Positions 51,628-60,713 of a stretch of 64,000 bases of DNA are shown here, in pieces. Positions within the stretch are counted from its first letter, which is position 1. Each line of letters opens with the position of its first letter. The stretch spans positions 238,575-302,574 of the forward strand of contig CAZWVI010000001.1 of NCBI GenBank assembly GCA_964637165.1, written 5' to 3'. The notes under the pieces were generated by a model that saw only the letters and a program-made list of their open reading frames with translations, was not told the origin of the DNA and did not search any database. A program made the translations under genes and the position numbers. This DNA comes from CAZWVI01 sp964637165. Its GTDB lineage: Bacteria > Planctomycetota > UBA1135.

Positions 51628-53964
51628 ATGCAGCCCTACCTCCTTTCGCTAGCCTTGTTTGCAGCAATGCACCCTGCGGTGCCCGCCCAAGAACCTGGCA
51701 ATTCCGAAATCCAAGTCCCAGAAGGTGTTGTCGAAGACACCGGTGACTACCTCGTGTTGCGCTTTGACGAGACTGAAGAAGGTCTCACTTTGCGTGAATT
51801 TATCAAAATTGCCCAAATCAATACTGGTCTTAATTTCACTATTGATGATTCGGCAAATTCGATTCAAGAGTTGGCGCAAAAACGTTTACTCCTGTATGGA
51901 ACCAAGCGCATTAAGAAAGAAGAATTCTTGTCCTTCTTTCAAATCATGATGAAGATTTATGGTTTCGTACTTGTGCAACAAGGTTCAGGTGAACTTGCTG
52001 TATTGGTTGTAACTAAAGACAACTCACAGACGCGGTCATCAATTAAATCAAATATGATTTTTGTAGAAGCCGACGAAGTTGAAAGTTTTTCCGACAAGCC
52101 AGGCACCTATATCGCCACGGTGTTTCGTTTGCATTACGCGCAAGCGCAATCCGTTGCGGTCAACTTGCGTACTGCGGTCGGAACTACTGGGCAACAAAGC
52201 ACTGACCAGGGATACACTCCCCTACCAAACGAGAACGCAATCCTCATTCAAGGATTTGGACCATGGGTGGCTGCAGCGGTTCGTATCCTGCGCATCCTCG
52301 ATGTCGAACCATTTGAAAAGAAACCTGAATTTACCCGCATTCGCCTGGACAATTCTGGTGCTGAGGAAATTGCCGAACTGCTTGATTCTTTACTGGAAGA
52401 TATTCAGGGGCAAAGTTCTGGCGCAAGTGGAGCCAGATCAAATTCTCGAAGTGGCGAGTCCTCACCAGCACTTGTAGAAATTCCCACCAAGATAATTCCG
52501 AATTTGCGCGACAACTCTTTGCTGGTAGTTGCCGACCCCGACAACATGGAAATGATTAAAGATTTGATTGCCCAGTTAGATACTGTGGTTGAAGATCCTG
52601 AAACAAATTTCCACCTTTACCAACTGCACAATATTTCGGCTGAGGACCTAGAGGCTAACCTGCAGAAATTTTTACAGCGCACTCAACAAGCTGCCGAACG
52701 AAGTAATCGTTCATCAAATACCCAAGGTGCATCAACTACAAGTTCAACACAAGAGGTCATTGTTGAGCCCCAGGCCGAAACCAACACCTTGTTGGTTACT
52801 GCTCCAAAGTCAAAGTGGGAAGAATTAAAACGCCTACTCGAGAAACTCGACCGCCGGCAACCGCAGGTGCTTATTGAAACCGCGCTGATTGAAGTCTCCG
52901 AGGATTTCAATCGTGATTTAGGTTTTGAATATGCCGGTGTCAACTACCCAAGCCGTGATGGTGTGCAAACCGGTTTCGGTTTCACTGCAATGGGAATCTC
53001 AACCTTGACCGACTCCGACGGCGATGGAACTTTGGACACCAGAACTCTTGACCCTGGGCGTACTGGATTTACTGCAGGAATTTTGGATGGCAGTCAATAT
53101 GGAATACCAATGTTGTTAGCTGCAGCACGCAGCACCAGTAATGCCAACATTTTGTCGGTGCCATCAATTTTGGTCGCCAATAATCAGTCCGCAACTGTTC
53201 GTAGCACCGATGAGGTTCCATATGGACAGTCAAATGCGACCCAAGGTGTTGGCGTTACAACTGGCTTTGGCGGCTACGAAGAAGCTGGAATCACGCTTTC
53301 AATCTCACCCTCGATATCATCTAAGGATTACCTACGGCTGAATATTTCACTTGAGATTTCTACCTTCCGCGGGGCCGCAACTCCAGGCGCAACAATTCCC
53401 CCAGCCAAGGCCACTCGTAGTTTAGAGACTTCTGTTTACTTGCCAGACGGTGCCACCATGTGGATTGGTGGAATTGTTCGCGACGATTTAACAGAAACAA
53501 AAACAGGAATCCCTCTGTTATCGGACATACCAATTGTTGGATGGGTTTTTGGTCGTCGCCAAAACACCAACATCAAAACCACCTTGTTCTTCTTCTGTAC
53601 TCCAAGAATTATGGACGATACTGATTTCTCAGAGCTTGCTGATCTTTCCTTACGTGGCAAGAACCGAGCGGCTGAAGTCATTGGTCTAGATAGAGTGAAA
53701 CGAATCGACCCGAGCTTCCGCCTTGACGGGCCATTGGACGTCATACTCGACGAGGATGTTGATGGCGGCGGAAATGTTGAAAGCGGGCTACTGGATCTTT
53801 CCGGGTACGCCGCTCCGGTGCTCACCGCTCCGGCCGGCGAAATGCCAGTCGACAATATGCGCATTAATACGGCCCCTGGCGCTGGCGAAAGCATCGGTAG
53901 TGCAACTCCCACCGAAGAGACTCCAGTCCAAGAGCCGGGGCGCAGCCTTCCTGAAGGCCGGTGA
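51628..53964 (+). CDS. gspD: Type II secretion/type IV pilus secretin (GspD-like)
   Basis: 778 residues with a signal peptide (about 1-20). An N0-like and two or three N-domains precede the secretin channel (about 430-680), with NILSVPSILVANNQSATV and LFFFCTPRIMDD near its end. Two Ser/Asn/Gly-rich flexible segments lie at about 263-280 and 352-374. The C-terminal tail (after 700) is acidic and Gly-rich. It forms the outer-membrane channel. The stop is overlapped by the gspE start (GTGA). Confidence 0.93.
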   Translation: MQPYLLSLALFAAMHPAVPAQEPGNSEIQVPEGVVEDTGDYLVLRFDETEEGLTLREFIKIAQINTGLNFTIDDSANSIQELAQKRLLLYGTKRIKKEEFLSFFQIMMKIYGFVLVQQGSGELAVLVVTKDNSQTRSSIKSNMIFVEADEVESFSDKPGTYIATVFRLHYAQAQSVAVNLRTAVGTTGQQSTDQGYTPLPNENAILIQGFGPWVAAAVRILRILDVEPFEKKPEFTRIRLDNSGAEEIAELLDSLLEDIQGQSSGASGARSNSRSGESSPALVEIPTKIIPNLRDNSLLVVADPDNMEMIKDLIAQLDTVVEDPETNFHLYQLHNISAEDLEANLQKFLQRTQQAAERSNRSSNTQGASTTSSTQEVIVEPQAETNTLLVTAPKSKWEELKRLLEKLDRRQPQVLIETALIEVSEDFNRDLGFEYAGVNYPSRDGVQTGFGFTAMGISTLTDSDGDGTLDTRTLDPGRTGFTAGILDGSQYGIPMLLAAARSTSNANILSVPSILVANNQSATVRSTDEVPYGQSNATQGVGVTTGFGGYEEAGITLSISPSISSKDYLRLNISLEISTFRGAATPGATIPPAKATRSLETSVYLPDGATMWIGGIVRDDLTETKTGIPLLSDIPIVGWVFGRRQNTNIKTTLFFFCTPRIMDDTDFSELADLSLRGKNRAAEVIGLDRVKRIDPSFRLDGPLDVILDEDVDGGGNVESGLLDLSGYAAPVLTAPAGEMPVDNMRINTAPGAGESIGSATPTEETPVQEPGRSLPEGR

Positions 53965-55691
53965 ACGAGCAAACACCCCCAGCTGTCGTCTCGATTATTG
54001 ACCTGCTTCACCAGGAAACTGGCATGGAGTTGGTTGAGTTGCGCAAACTACAAGACCAGTCTGTTAGTACCGCAACCAGCCTCGATCGAATCCTAATCAC
54101 TCGCGGCGTTGACGAGAATCAAATGCTGCGCGCTTTTGCAGAAGACCTTGAGTTAGAGGTTCGTGAAAACCTTGAAGGCGTAAGAGTGCCAACTTCTTTT
54201 GTTGACCACGTGCCACTTTCATTTTCGCGTGCACACAACATGATTGCGATTGATGAGGTAGATGGCGAGTTGCTAGTCGCCTGCGCCAACCCACTCGATG
54301 TTCATCCTCAAGATGACATTAATAGTATGTTGCCCACCCCGGTGCGTTTTGTGCTGGCGCCGCGTGCCGACATCACCGAACTAATCAATCGCGCTTTCCG
54401 TCATAAAGCTGACGGTGTGGGTGATGCCCTAGGCGATCTCGAAAATACCGATATCGCTGGCTTGGCAGCTGAGTTGGAAGATTCCGAAGACTTACTTGAC
54501 TCGGCAAATAAAGCGCCAATCATCAAGTTAGTTAATTCGATATTATTCCAAGCATTAAAGTTGCGCGCGTCTGATATTCATTTCCAACCATATGTTGACC
54601 GCATGCAGGTGCGCTTTCGAATTGACGGAATCCTGTACGACATGGAAAGCATTCCCAAGAATGCGCAAGACGCGGTGCTTTCACGGGTCAAGGTGATGGG
54701 TAAGTTAGATATTGCCGAAAGACGACTCCCCCAAGATGGCCGCGCCTCGGTGAGAATCGGCGACGGTGAAGTTGACGTCCGGATATCTTTGGTGCCTACC
54801 TCAGCGGGAGAACGGGCGGTTTTGCGTTTGCTCGACAAGACCTCCAAAACTTATACGCTTACAGAGATGGGCTTGGATGCGCACAATAGTGAGATACTCG
54901 AAAAATACATCAAGTACCCCCATGGGATCATCTTAGTGACTGGCCCAACTGGTTCAGGAAAAACTACCACGCTTTACGGGGCACTAACTGAAATCAGCAC
55001 CGGTGACAAAAACATCCTCACGATTGAGGACCCGGTTGAATATTCACTAGATGGCATCTCTCAGGTTCAAGTTAACACCAAGAAAGGACTAACTTTTTCG
55101 GCCGGCCTGCGATCCTTTTTGCGCCAGGATCCAGACGTAATGATGGTTGGTGAAATCCGCGACCTTGAAACTGCTGAGATTGCGATTCGCGCGGCGATTA
55201 CCGGCCACTTGGTGTTCTCGACCGTTCACACCAATGACGCGCCATCAACTGTGACGCGTCTAATTGACATTGGCCTTGAGCCATACTTAGTGTCGTCGTC
55301 ACTTTTGCTGGTTGTAGCTCAACGCTTGGTGCGTACTCTTTGCAAATCATGCAAAAACTGGGTTACTCCTGGCGACATCGAACTCGCTCAACTTAAAGGA
55401 ATGGGTTTGGACATTAGCACCTTAAAAGATGGTCAGATTGCCCGCAGTGAAGGCTGCACTGAATGCTTTAATTCAGGCTACCAAGGGCGTACTGCTGTTT
55501 ACGAAATGCTGCCGATGGCCGAAGAGATTCGCTCCTTGGTTGTTGAACAAGCAACTGCTTCGGAATTAAAGCGCGTAGCTGTCAACAAATTAGGCATGCG
55601 CACCTTACGCCAAGATGCTTTACTTAAACTTGTTGCGGGCCACACATCACCTGATGAAGTTATGCGCGTAACTCAACTTGACGTTGTTTAG
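53961..55691 (+). CDS. gspE: Secretion/pilus assembly ATPase (GspE/PilB family)
   Basis: 576 residues from a GTG start. The N-terminal GspE-N (MshEN-like) domain spans about 1-150; the ATPase has Walker A GPTGSGKT at 328-335, an Asp box, and LRQDPDVMMVGEIRDLETAE. A CxxC pair (CKSCKN) and another (CTECF) near residues 450-500 form the zinc-binding site typical of GspE/PilB. It powers pseudopilus assembly. Confidence 0.95.
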   Translation: MNEQTPPAVVSIIDLLHQETGMELVELRKLQDQSVSTATSLDRILITRGVDENQMLRAFAEDLELEVRENLEGVRVPTSFVDHVPLSFSRAHNMIAIDEVDGELLVACANPLDVHPQDDINSMLPTPVRFVLAPRADITELINRAFRHKADGVGDALGDLENTDIAGLAAELEDSEDLLDSANKAPIIKLVNSILFQALKLRASDIHFQPYVDRMQVRFRIDGILYDMESIPKNAQDAVLSRVKVMGKLDIAERRLPQDGRASVRIGDGEVDVRISLVPTSAGERAVLRLLDKTSKTYTLTEMGLDAHNSEILEKYIKYPHGIILVTGPTGSGKTTTLYGALTEISTGDKNILTIEDPVEYSLDGISQVQVNTKKGLTFSAGLRSFLRQDPDVMMVGEIRDLETAEIAIRAAITGHLVFSTVHTNDAPSTVTRLIDIGLEPYLVSSSLLLVVAQRLVRTLCKSCKNWVTPGDIELAQLKGMGLDISTLKDGQIARSEGCTECFNSGYQGRTAVYEMLPMAEEIRSLVVEQATASELKRVAVNKLGMRTLRQDALLKLVAGHTSPDEVMRVTQLDVV

Positions 55692-55704
55692 GGGGCTTTA
55701 GAAC

Positions 55705-56988
55705 TTGGTTATTTACGAGTGGAAAGGCTTTGACTCGGGAGGCAAAAAAGCTTCCGGAGTCATCGATGCAGACTCCCCTCGTGATGCGCGGATTAAATTG
55801 CGCCACACTGGCATCATGGTCACGAAAACCAATGAAGCCAAAAGTGGCCGCCGTAAAAAAGCCAAAACTATTGACTCAAACGATTCCAAACTTAAAAAGA
55901 AACTGCAGGCCAAGATGGCGGCCGCCAGTGGACGTGATGGCAAGCAACGTCTAACTAAAAAGCGACTCGAGGAAGTAGGTACTTTTACTCGTCAAATTTC
56001 GACACTCCTAAAGGCGGGCATCCCGCTTACTGAAGCCTTGCGAGCAATCATTGAGCAAACGCCGCAAAAGCGTTTGAATTTGGTATATCGGGACATTCGT
56101 GAACAAATTTCTCAAGGTATTCCGACTGCCGATGCTTTGGCCGGCCACCCTGATTACTTCGATGAACTATACGTGTCAATGGTGCGGTCGGGAGAGGCCG
56201 CTGGACGTTTGGACGAGGTTCTTGAACGTCTTGCATCATTCATGCAAATTCAGGCTCGGGTGCGCAACAAGGTGGCCGCGGCGATGGCCTACCCAATCAT
56301 TATGTTGTTGATTGGCTTTTTGGTGGTAGCCGCACTATTGGTTAGTGTTGTACCGAAAATCACCACCATGCTCGAGGCGCGCGGCCAAGTACTGCCCTTG
56401 CCCACGCAAATCCTGCAAACCACCTCGGAAGTTCTGGTTTCCTATTGGTGGCTAATTTTAGTGGTATTTATTTTTGGGATATTAGTCTTCAACTTAATTT
56501 ACTCCTCAGACAAAGGGCGGCTTAGCATCGACCGGGCTTTGCTTAAAGTGCCATTATTCGGCGACTTAATGACTAAACAATCGTTGGCCCGTTTTGCTCA
56601 AACCTTCTCGACCTTACTGCGCTCTGGAGTTCCTGTAGTGCGTTGTCTTGAAGTTACCAAAACAGTTCTTGGAAATCGTTTGCTCGAGAACACGATTGCT
56701 GGAGTACGCGAAAAAATTCTGGAAGGAGCCGATATTGCGACTCCCATCAAAGAGTCAGGAGTTTTCCCTCCGCTGGTTGGATATATGATTTCAGTTGGTG
56801 AACAATCGGGCGAATTAGACTCGATGATGGAGCAAGTTGGCGAAGCTTACAATGAAGAAGTGGACCTAGCGACTCAAAAATTCACCTCGCTCATTGAACC
56901 GGCCTTAATTGTGTTTTTGGCGGTGTTAGTGGGCTTCATTGTGCTGGCGATTCTGTGGCCGGTACTACAAATGGCTCAAACCTTTTAG
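55705..56988 (+). CDS. gspF: Inner-membrane platform protein (GspF/PilC family)
   Basis: 427 residues. The start is TTG (55705) after GGGGGC; the residues that follow (VIYEWKGF) match the family N-terminus. Residues about 40-90 form a Lys/Arg-rich linker. Two T2SSF domains follow, with three predicted membrane spans and EVGTFTRQISTLLKAGIPL at the first. It anchors the pilus-like fibre in the inner membrane. The ATPase gene lies 13 bases before it. Confidence 0.92.
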   Translation: MVIYEWKGFDSGGKKASGVIDADSPRDARIKLRHTGIMVTKTNEAKSGRRKKAKTIDSNDSKLKKKLQAKMAAASGRDGKQRLTKKRLEEVGTFTRQISTLLKAGIPLTEALRAIIEQTPQKRLNLVYRDIREQISQGIPTADALAGHPDYFDELYVSMVRSGEAAGRLDEVLERLASFMQIQARVRNKVAAAMAYPIIMLLIGFLVVAALLVSVVPKITTMLEARGQVLPLPTQILQTTSEVLVSYWWLILVVFIFGILVFNLIYSSDKGRLSIDRALLKVPLFGDLMTKQSLARFAQTFSTLLRSGVPVVRCLEVTKTVLGNRLLENTIAGVREKILEGADIATPIKESGVFPPLVGYMISVGEQSGELDSMMEQVGEAYNEEVDLATQKFTSLIEPALIVFLAVLVGFIVLAILWPVLQMAQTF

Positions 56989-57002
56989 GGCAAAACAAAA
57001 AA

Positions 57003-57410
57003 ATGAAACTTCACAAAAATTCTTCGCGGAAAAACTCAGGCTTCACCTTGATCGAAATCTTGGTGGTGGTACTAATCATTGGACTGTTGGTGGGAATGGT
57101 TGGAACGAACGTGTTTAGCGCATTACTTAAAGGACAAAAAGGTGCTGTCAAGATGCAAATGAAGCAGTTCGAGCAAACCTTGACCAACTTCAAGTTGGAG
57201 CGTTATCGCTTCCCTGACTCACTTGAAGAACTTCTCGAAGAGGACGAGAACGGGCAACAGTTTATTGCTTCCATTCCCCTAGACCCATGGGATGGCGAGT
57301 ATGAATACAACGTTGAACCGGACGGTACTTACATAATCATTTCCTACGGCGCAGATCAAGCACCTGGTGGTGAAGGCGATAACGCCGACATCATTTCAAA
57401 TGAACTGTAG
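57003..57410 (+). CDS. gspG: Major pseudopilin (GspG)
   Basis: 135 residues from the ATG at 57003. The prepilin motif is GFTLIEILVVV after a short basic leader, with the mature N-terminal Phe, Glu5 and a hydrophobic helix. The later DPWDGEYEYNVEPDG segment resembles the calcium-binding end of GspG. A longer frame from 56955 would overlap gspF. It is the main building block of the pseudopilus. Confidence 0.92.
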   Translation: MKLHKNSSRKNSGFTLIEILVVVLIIGLLVGMVGTNVFSALLKGQKGAVKMQMKQFEQTLTNFKLERYRFPDSLEELLEEDENGQQFIASIPLDPWDGEYEYNVEPDGTYIIISYGADQAPGGEGDNADIISNEL

Positions 57411-57966
57411 ATTGAAAAGTGAATCGAACGCTGCGGCGAACGGCTTCACCTTGATTGAAATCTCGGTGGTGATGGTGATTTTTGCCCTCATCTTCACCAC
57501 CGCCACAGTTAGTTTAGATTCTTACCTTCCGAGTAGTCGTTCTGAATCTGCTGCTCGCGAATTGCTCTCAACAATTGATTTGGCGCGAACTTCAGCGGTA
57601 GCCAATGGTCGAGAATATTTGGTTGAGTTCGACTTGGACAATAGTAATTATCGAATCATCACTCCTTTCGACAAGGAAGGTATGTTGGCACGAAACCGGG
57701 AGGACCGCACTGGACTGGGCCTTATTCAATTACCCGAGGGAGTTTTCTTTCAAGACCTTTTGGGAGCCGGTGGTCGCGAAATTAAGCAAGGAAAATATCA
57801 ACTTGCCTTTTCTCAAGTTGGCAAAGCCGAAGAACTTTGGATTCACATCGGCAATACTGCCGGCGACACTTACGCACTAACAGCCCGCGTAATTGCCCTA
57901 ACCGGCCATTCGAAAATATTTAAGGGGGTACTTTACCCAGTAGTGGTTACTGAAGATGAAATTTAA
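57400..57966 (+). CDS. gspH: Minor pseudopilin (GspH-like)
   Basis: 188 residues from the ATG at 57400, which overlaps the gspG end. Prepilin motif GFTLIEISVVMVIF after a short leader, then a beta-rich domain. Assignment as GspH rests on position and its length and layout. Confidence 0.78.
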   Translation: MNCRLKSESNAAANGFTLIEISVVMVIFALIFTTATVSLDSYLPSSRSESAARELLSTIDLARTSAVANGREYLVEFDLDNSNYRIITPFDKEGMLARNREDRTGLGLIQLPEGVFFQDLLGAGGREIKQGKYQLAFSQVGKAEELWIHIGNTAGDTYALTARVIALTGHSKIFKGVLYPVVVTEDEI

Positions 57967-58501
57967 AGCGCGTAATCCCCAAGCGGCTTTTTCACTCATT
58001 GAAGTCATGGCCGCAGTCATGCTGCTTGGTATTGCGATGACCACAATGTTGCAACTGCGCAATGATTCGCTGGCCAAGGCAGCCGATGCTCGCAGTCGTT
58101 CAATTTCATCGCGCATGGCCTTGAACTTGACTCACCGAATCGAAGCGGCACGAGTCGCCGATTTATACGATGGCATAAGTGGCGACTTTGCGGATTACGG
58201 ATTTCCAGATTTCGCATGGGTAATTGGTCTCGGTGATGGTTCCACTTTCGCAAATGGCTTAAGTGACGAAAATTCGGAACAGGTTTGGCGAAACCAATTA
58301 AAGCTGGCTGCGGACGAGCAAGAAGATGACGAACAGCAACCACCACTTACTCGGGTTTTTGTTACCGTTAGCTATCCCAGCTTCTTGGCAAAAGAAGTTA
58401 GCTTTACCCTCGAGTCGATGTTGCCAACTTGGGCCGTATATCAAGATTTTGAAGCCTACCAAGCAACCTGGCCAGGAATGTTGCCGGAGTCAATCGAATG
58501 A
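57956..58501 (+). CDS. gspI: Minor pseudopilin (GspI-like)
   Basis: 181 residues. Prepilin motif AFSLIEVMAAVMLLG, with Ala before the cleavage site. A GspI-type layout, but the assignment is by position; it overlaps gspH and gspJ. Confidence 0.75.
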   Translation: MKFKARNPQAAFSLIEVMAAVMLLGIAMTTMLQLRNDSLAKAADARSRSISSRMALNLTHRIEAARVADLYDGISGDFADYGFPDFAWVIGLGDGSTFANGLSDENSEQVWRNQLKLAADEQEDDEQQPPLTRVFVTVSYPSFLAKEVSFTLESMLPTWAVYQDFEAYQATWPGMLPESIE

Positions 58502-59421
58502 AACTTAGGCCCTACCTTAAATACTCCAAGCAGCGCGGCTTCACCCTAGTTGAAATTTTGGTATCACTTTTCATCAGTGTGATGGTTTTAACTAGCGTCT
58601 TGGGTTCACTTGATTACACCCAAAAAGCGGTTGATGCAATCCATAACATTATCGAAACCGAATCAGCTGGTCCGCGCATTTTTCAACAAATTCGCGAAGA
58701 CCTCGGGGCAATTGTTCCCCTCGATAACTCTGAATATGTGGCCTTTCTTGGTGAAGACCAAAGCATCGGTGGTGCTGATGCGGACCGTTTTGACTTCATC
58801 GCCTTTGGTCGCAGCACTGTTCCATTCCATGACCTAACGCGCGACCAGTCGGTTTGGTCGCCAATTAATGAGGTTGGCTATGCCCTGCGCCAACACCCCC
58901 GCTACCCTGAATTCTTGGAGCTTTATCGGCGCGAAGACTTTTTAGTCGACGAAAAGCCCATGCAAGAGGGAAGTTTTAGCTTGCTCTACGATCGCATTAT
59001 TAATTTTAATGTAGTCTATTTTGCTGAACCTGAAGTCGAACCAACTTGGGAAGACGATTGGGATTCCGCTGAGAGAGAAGCATTGCCCTTTGCCATGGAA
59101 ATCCGCATGGATTTAGAAGTTCAGCCGCGACGTTCAGCTGAAAGTATGGGCATTCTCGGAGCAAACCGCGCACGCCTCGAGTTCGACGACATTTACGCCT
59201 TTCCTCAGGAATCCCGATGGGTTTTCCGCAACCGCCTACACCCGATAATTCCGGGCAAGAATACTTCCGTGGGTGAGGTTGAGGGGGAAACCGGCGACCC
59301 GGCAAGTGGTGACGGCATGGACACCTTGATTCCTAGTGGCAGTGGCGGTCGCGGCGGAGACTTTGGCGGTCGCGGCGGAGGTCAAGATACGCAGCTTGGC
59401 GGCGGTAGAAAAGAAGGCTAA
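58498..59421 (+). CDS. gspJ: Minor pseudopilin (GspJ-like)
   Basis: 307 residues. The prepilin motif is GFTLVEILVSLFISVMV after a short basic leader. The C-terminus from about 275 is Gly/Asp/Arg-rich (SGSGGRGGDFGGRGGGQDTQ), an unusual tail for a GspJ, which usually has about 200 residues. It ends the operon, before convergent serS. No gspK, gspL or gspM follows. Confidence 0.75.
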   Translation: MKLRPYLKYSKQRGFTLVEILVSLFISVMVLTSVLGSLDYTQKAVDAIHNIIETESAGPRIFQQIREDLGAIVPLDNSEYVAFLGEDQSIGGADADRFDFIAFGRSTVPFHDLTRDQSVWSPINEVGYALRQHPRYPEFLELYRREDFLVDEKPMQEGSFSLLYDRIINFNVVYFAEPEVEPTWEDDWDSAEREALPFAMEIRMDLEVQPRRSAESMGILGANRARLEFDDIYAFPQESRWVFRNRLHPIIPGKNTSVGEVEGETGDPASGDGMDTLIPSGSGGRGGDFGGRGGGQDTQLGGGRKEG

Positions 59422-59433
59422 GGCGAAATTAAC

Positions 59434-60705
59434 TTAGAGTGCTTTTATGGAATCGCATCCCATGTATTTACGAAGCACATCTGGAATTACAATCGACCCG
59501 TCGGCTTGCTGGTAATTCTCAATTAAAGCAATTAAGACTCGCGGCGAGGCCACCACAGTATTGTTTAGTGTGTGGCAGAACTGCGGCTTAGCTCCTCCTT
59601 CAGGTCGGTAGCGCAGGTTTAAACGACGCGCTTGAAAATCGTGAAAGCGCGATGCCGAGTGCGTTTCACCATAGCCACCACGGCTTGGCATCCATGTTTC
59701 AATATCAAACTTTTGGATTTGCCCTTGCCCAAGGTCGCCAGTGCAAACATTCACCACCCTGTATGGAAGTTCAAGCACGTCCATAAAGTCAGTTGCATGG
59801 CCAAGCATACGTTGATGCTCTTCAAGGGACCAGTCAGCATCGGCTGGACCAAGAACCACTTGCTCAACTTTCCAAAACTGATGAACTCGATACAAACCTT
59901 TGGTGTCTTTGCCGTAGGTTCCTGCTTCCCGTCGGTAGCAAGGAGACACCGCAATTCGCCGCAGCGGAAGATCTTTAACGTTTAAAGTTTCGCCCGCGTG
60001 AATTGAAGTTAGCGACACTTCGGAGGTGCCGACCAAACTCATCTCGTCACGTTCACAGCGGTATGCCTGTTCCTCCCCGCCGGGGAAGTAGCCAGTGCCG
60101 ACCATCGCGTCATCCTTGACCAAAGTCGGCACAGAGGCCAGGCTGAATCCACGTTGGCGCATGTGTTCTAAGGCAAATTGAAGCACCGCTTGCTCTAAGC
60201 GTGCGCCCTCGCCAAGCAGAAGATAATTGCGTGTACCAGAAATCCGCACCCCACGCGGAATGTCAATTATTCCGAGTGCCTCGCCCAACTCAACGTGGGA
60301 CTTAAATTCAAAATCGAATTCCGGAACCTTTCCTGATTTTTTAATTTCGAGGTTTTCCAGATCATCCTTCCCGTTCGGCACATCGGCGGCTGGTGGCATC
60401 GGAAGCAATAAAACCAAGGCATGAACTTTAGCCCGCAACTCCGATTCTTGAGCTTCAAGAGCCTTGAGTTCGGCTTTCTTGGATTTCTGCCCATCTAAAG
60501 CAGAAGTCCGTTCTTCAGGGGACATCTTGCCAAGCAATTTAGAAGAGGCCTTCAAGTCAGCGCGCATTTGCTCAACACTACTAAGCAACTGGCGGTGCTC
60601 GGCATCAACAGTTAGCAAGGCGTCTACATCAACTTTGATGCGTTTTCGCACAGCGGCATCTTTAACAATTTCGGGGTTCTCCCGAACGAATTTGAGGTCA
60701 AGCAT
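59434..60705 (-). CDS. serS: Seryl-tRNA synthetase
   Basis: 423 residues, typical. The N-terminal coiled-coil arm (about 30-105) binds the tRNA-Ser long arm; class II motif 2 is RREAGTYGKDTKGLYRVHQF and motif 3 is near ALIENYQQADGSIVIP. Stands alone between gspJ and the unknown exported gene. Confidence 0.96.
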   Translation of the reverse strand: MLDLKFVRENPEIVKDAAVRKRIKVDVDALLTVDAEHRQLLSSVEQMRADLKASSKLLGKMSPEERTSALDGQKSKKAELKALEAQESELRAKVHALVLLLPMPPAADVPNGKDDLENLEIKKSGKVPEFDFEFKSHVELGEALGIIDIPRGVRISGTRNYLLLGEGARLEQAVLQFALEHMRQRGFSLASVPTLVKDDAMVGTGYFPGGEEQAYRCERDEMSLVGTSEVSLTSIHAGETLNVKDLPLRRIAVSPCYRREAGTYGKDTKGLYRVHQFWKVEQVVLGPADADWSLEEHQRMLGHATDFMDVLELPYRVVNVCTGDLGQGQIQKFDIETWMPSRGGYGETHSASRFHDFQARRLNLRYRPEGGAKPQFCHTLNNTVVASPRVLIALIENYQQADGSIVIPDVLRKYMGCDSIKAL

Positions 60706-60713
60706 GGGTCTTT

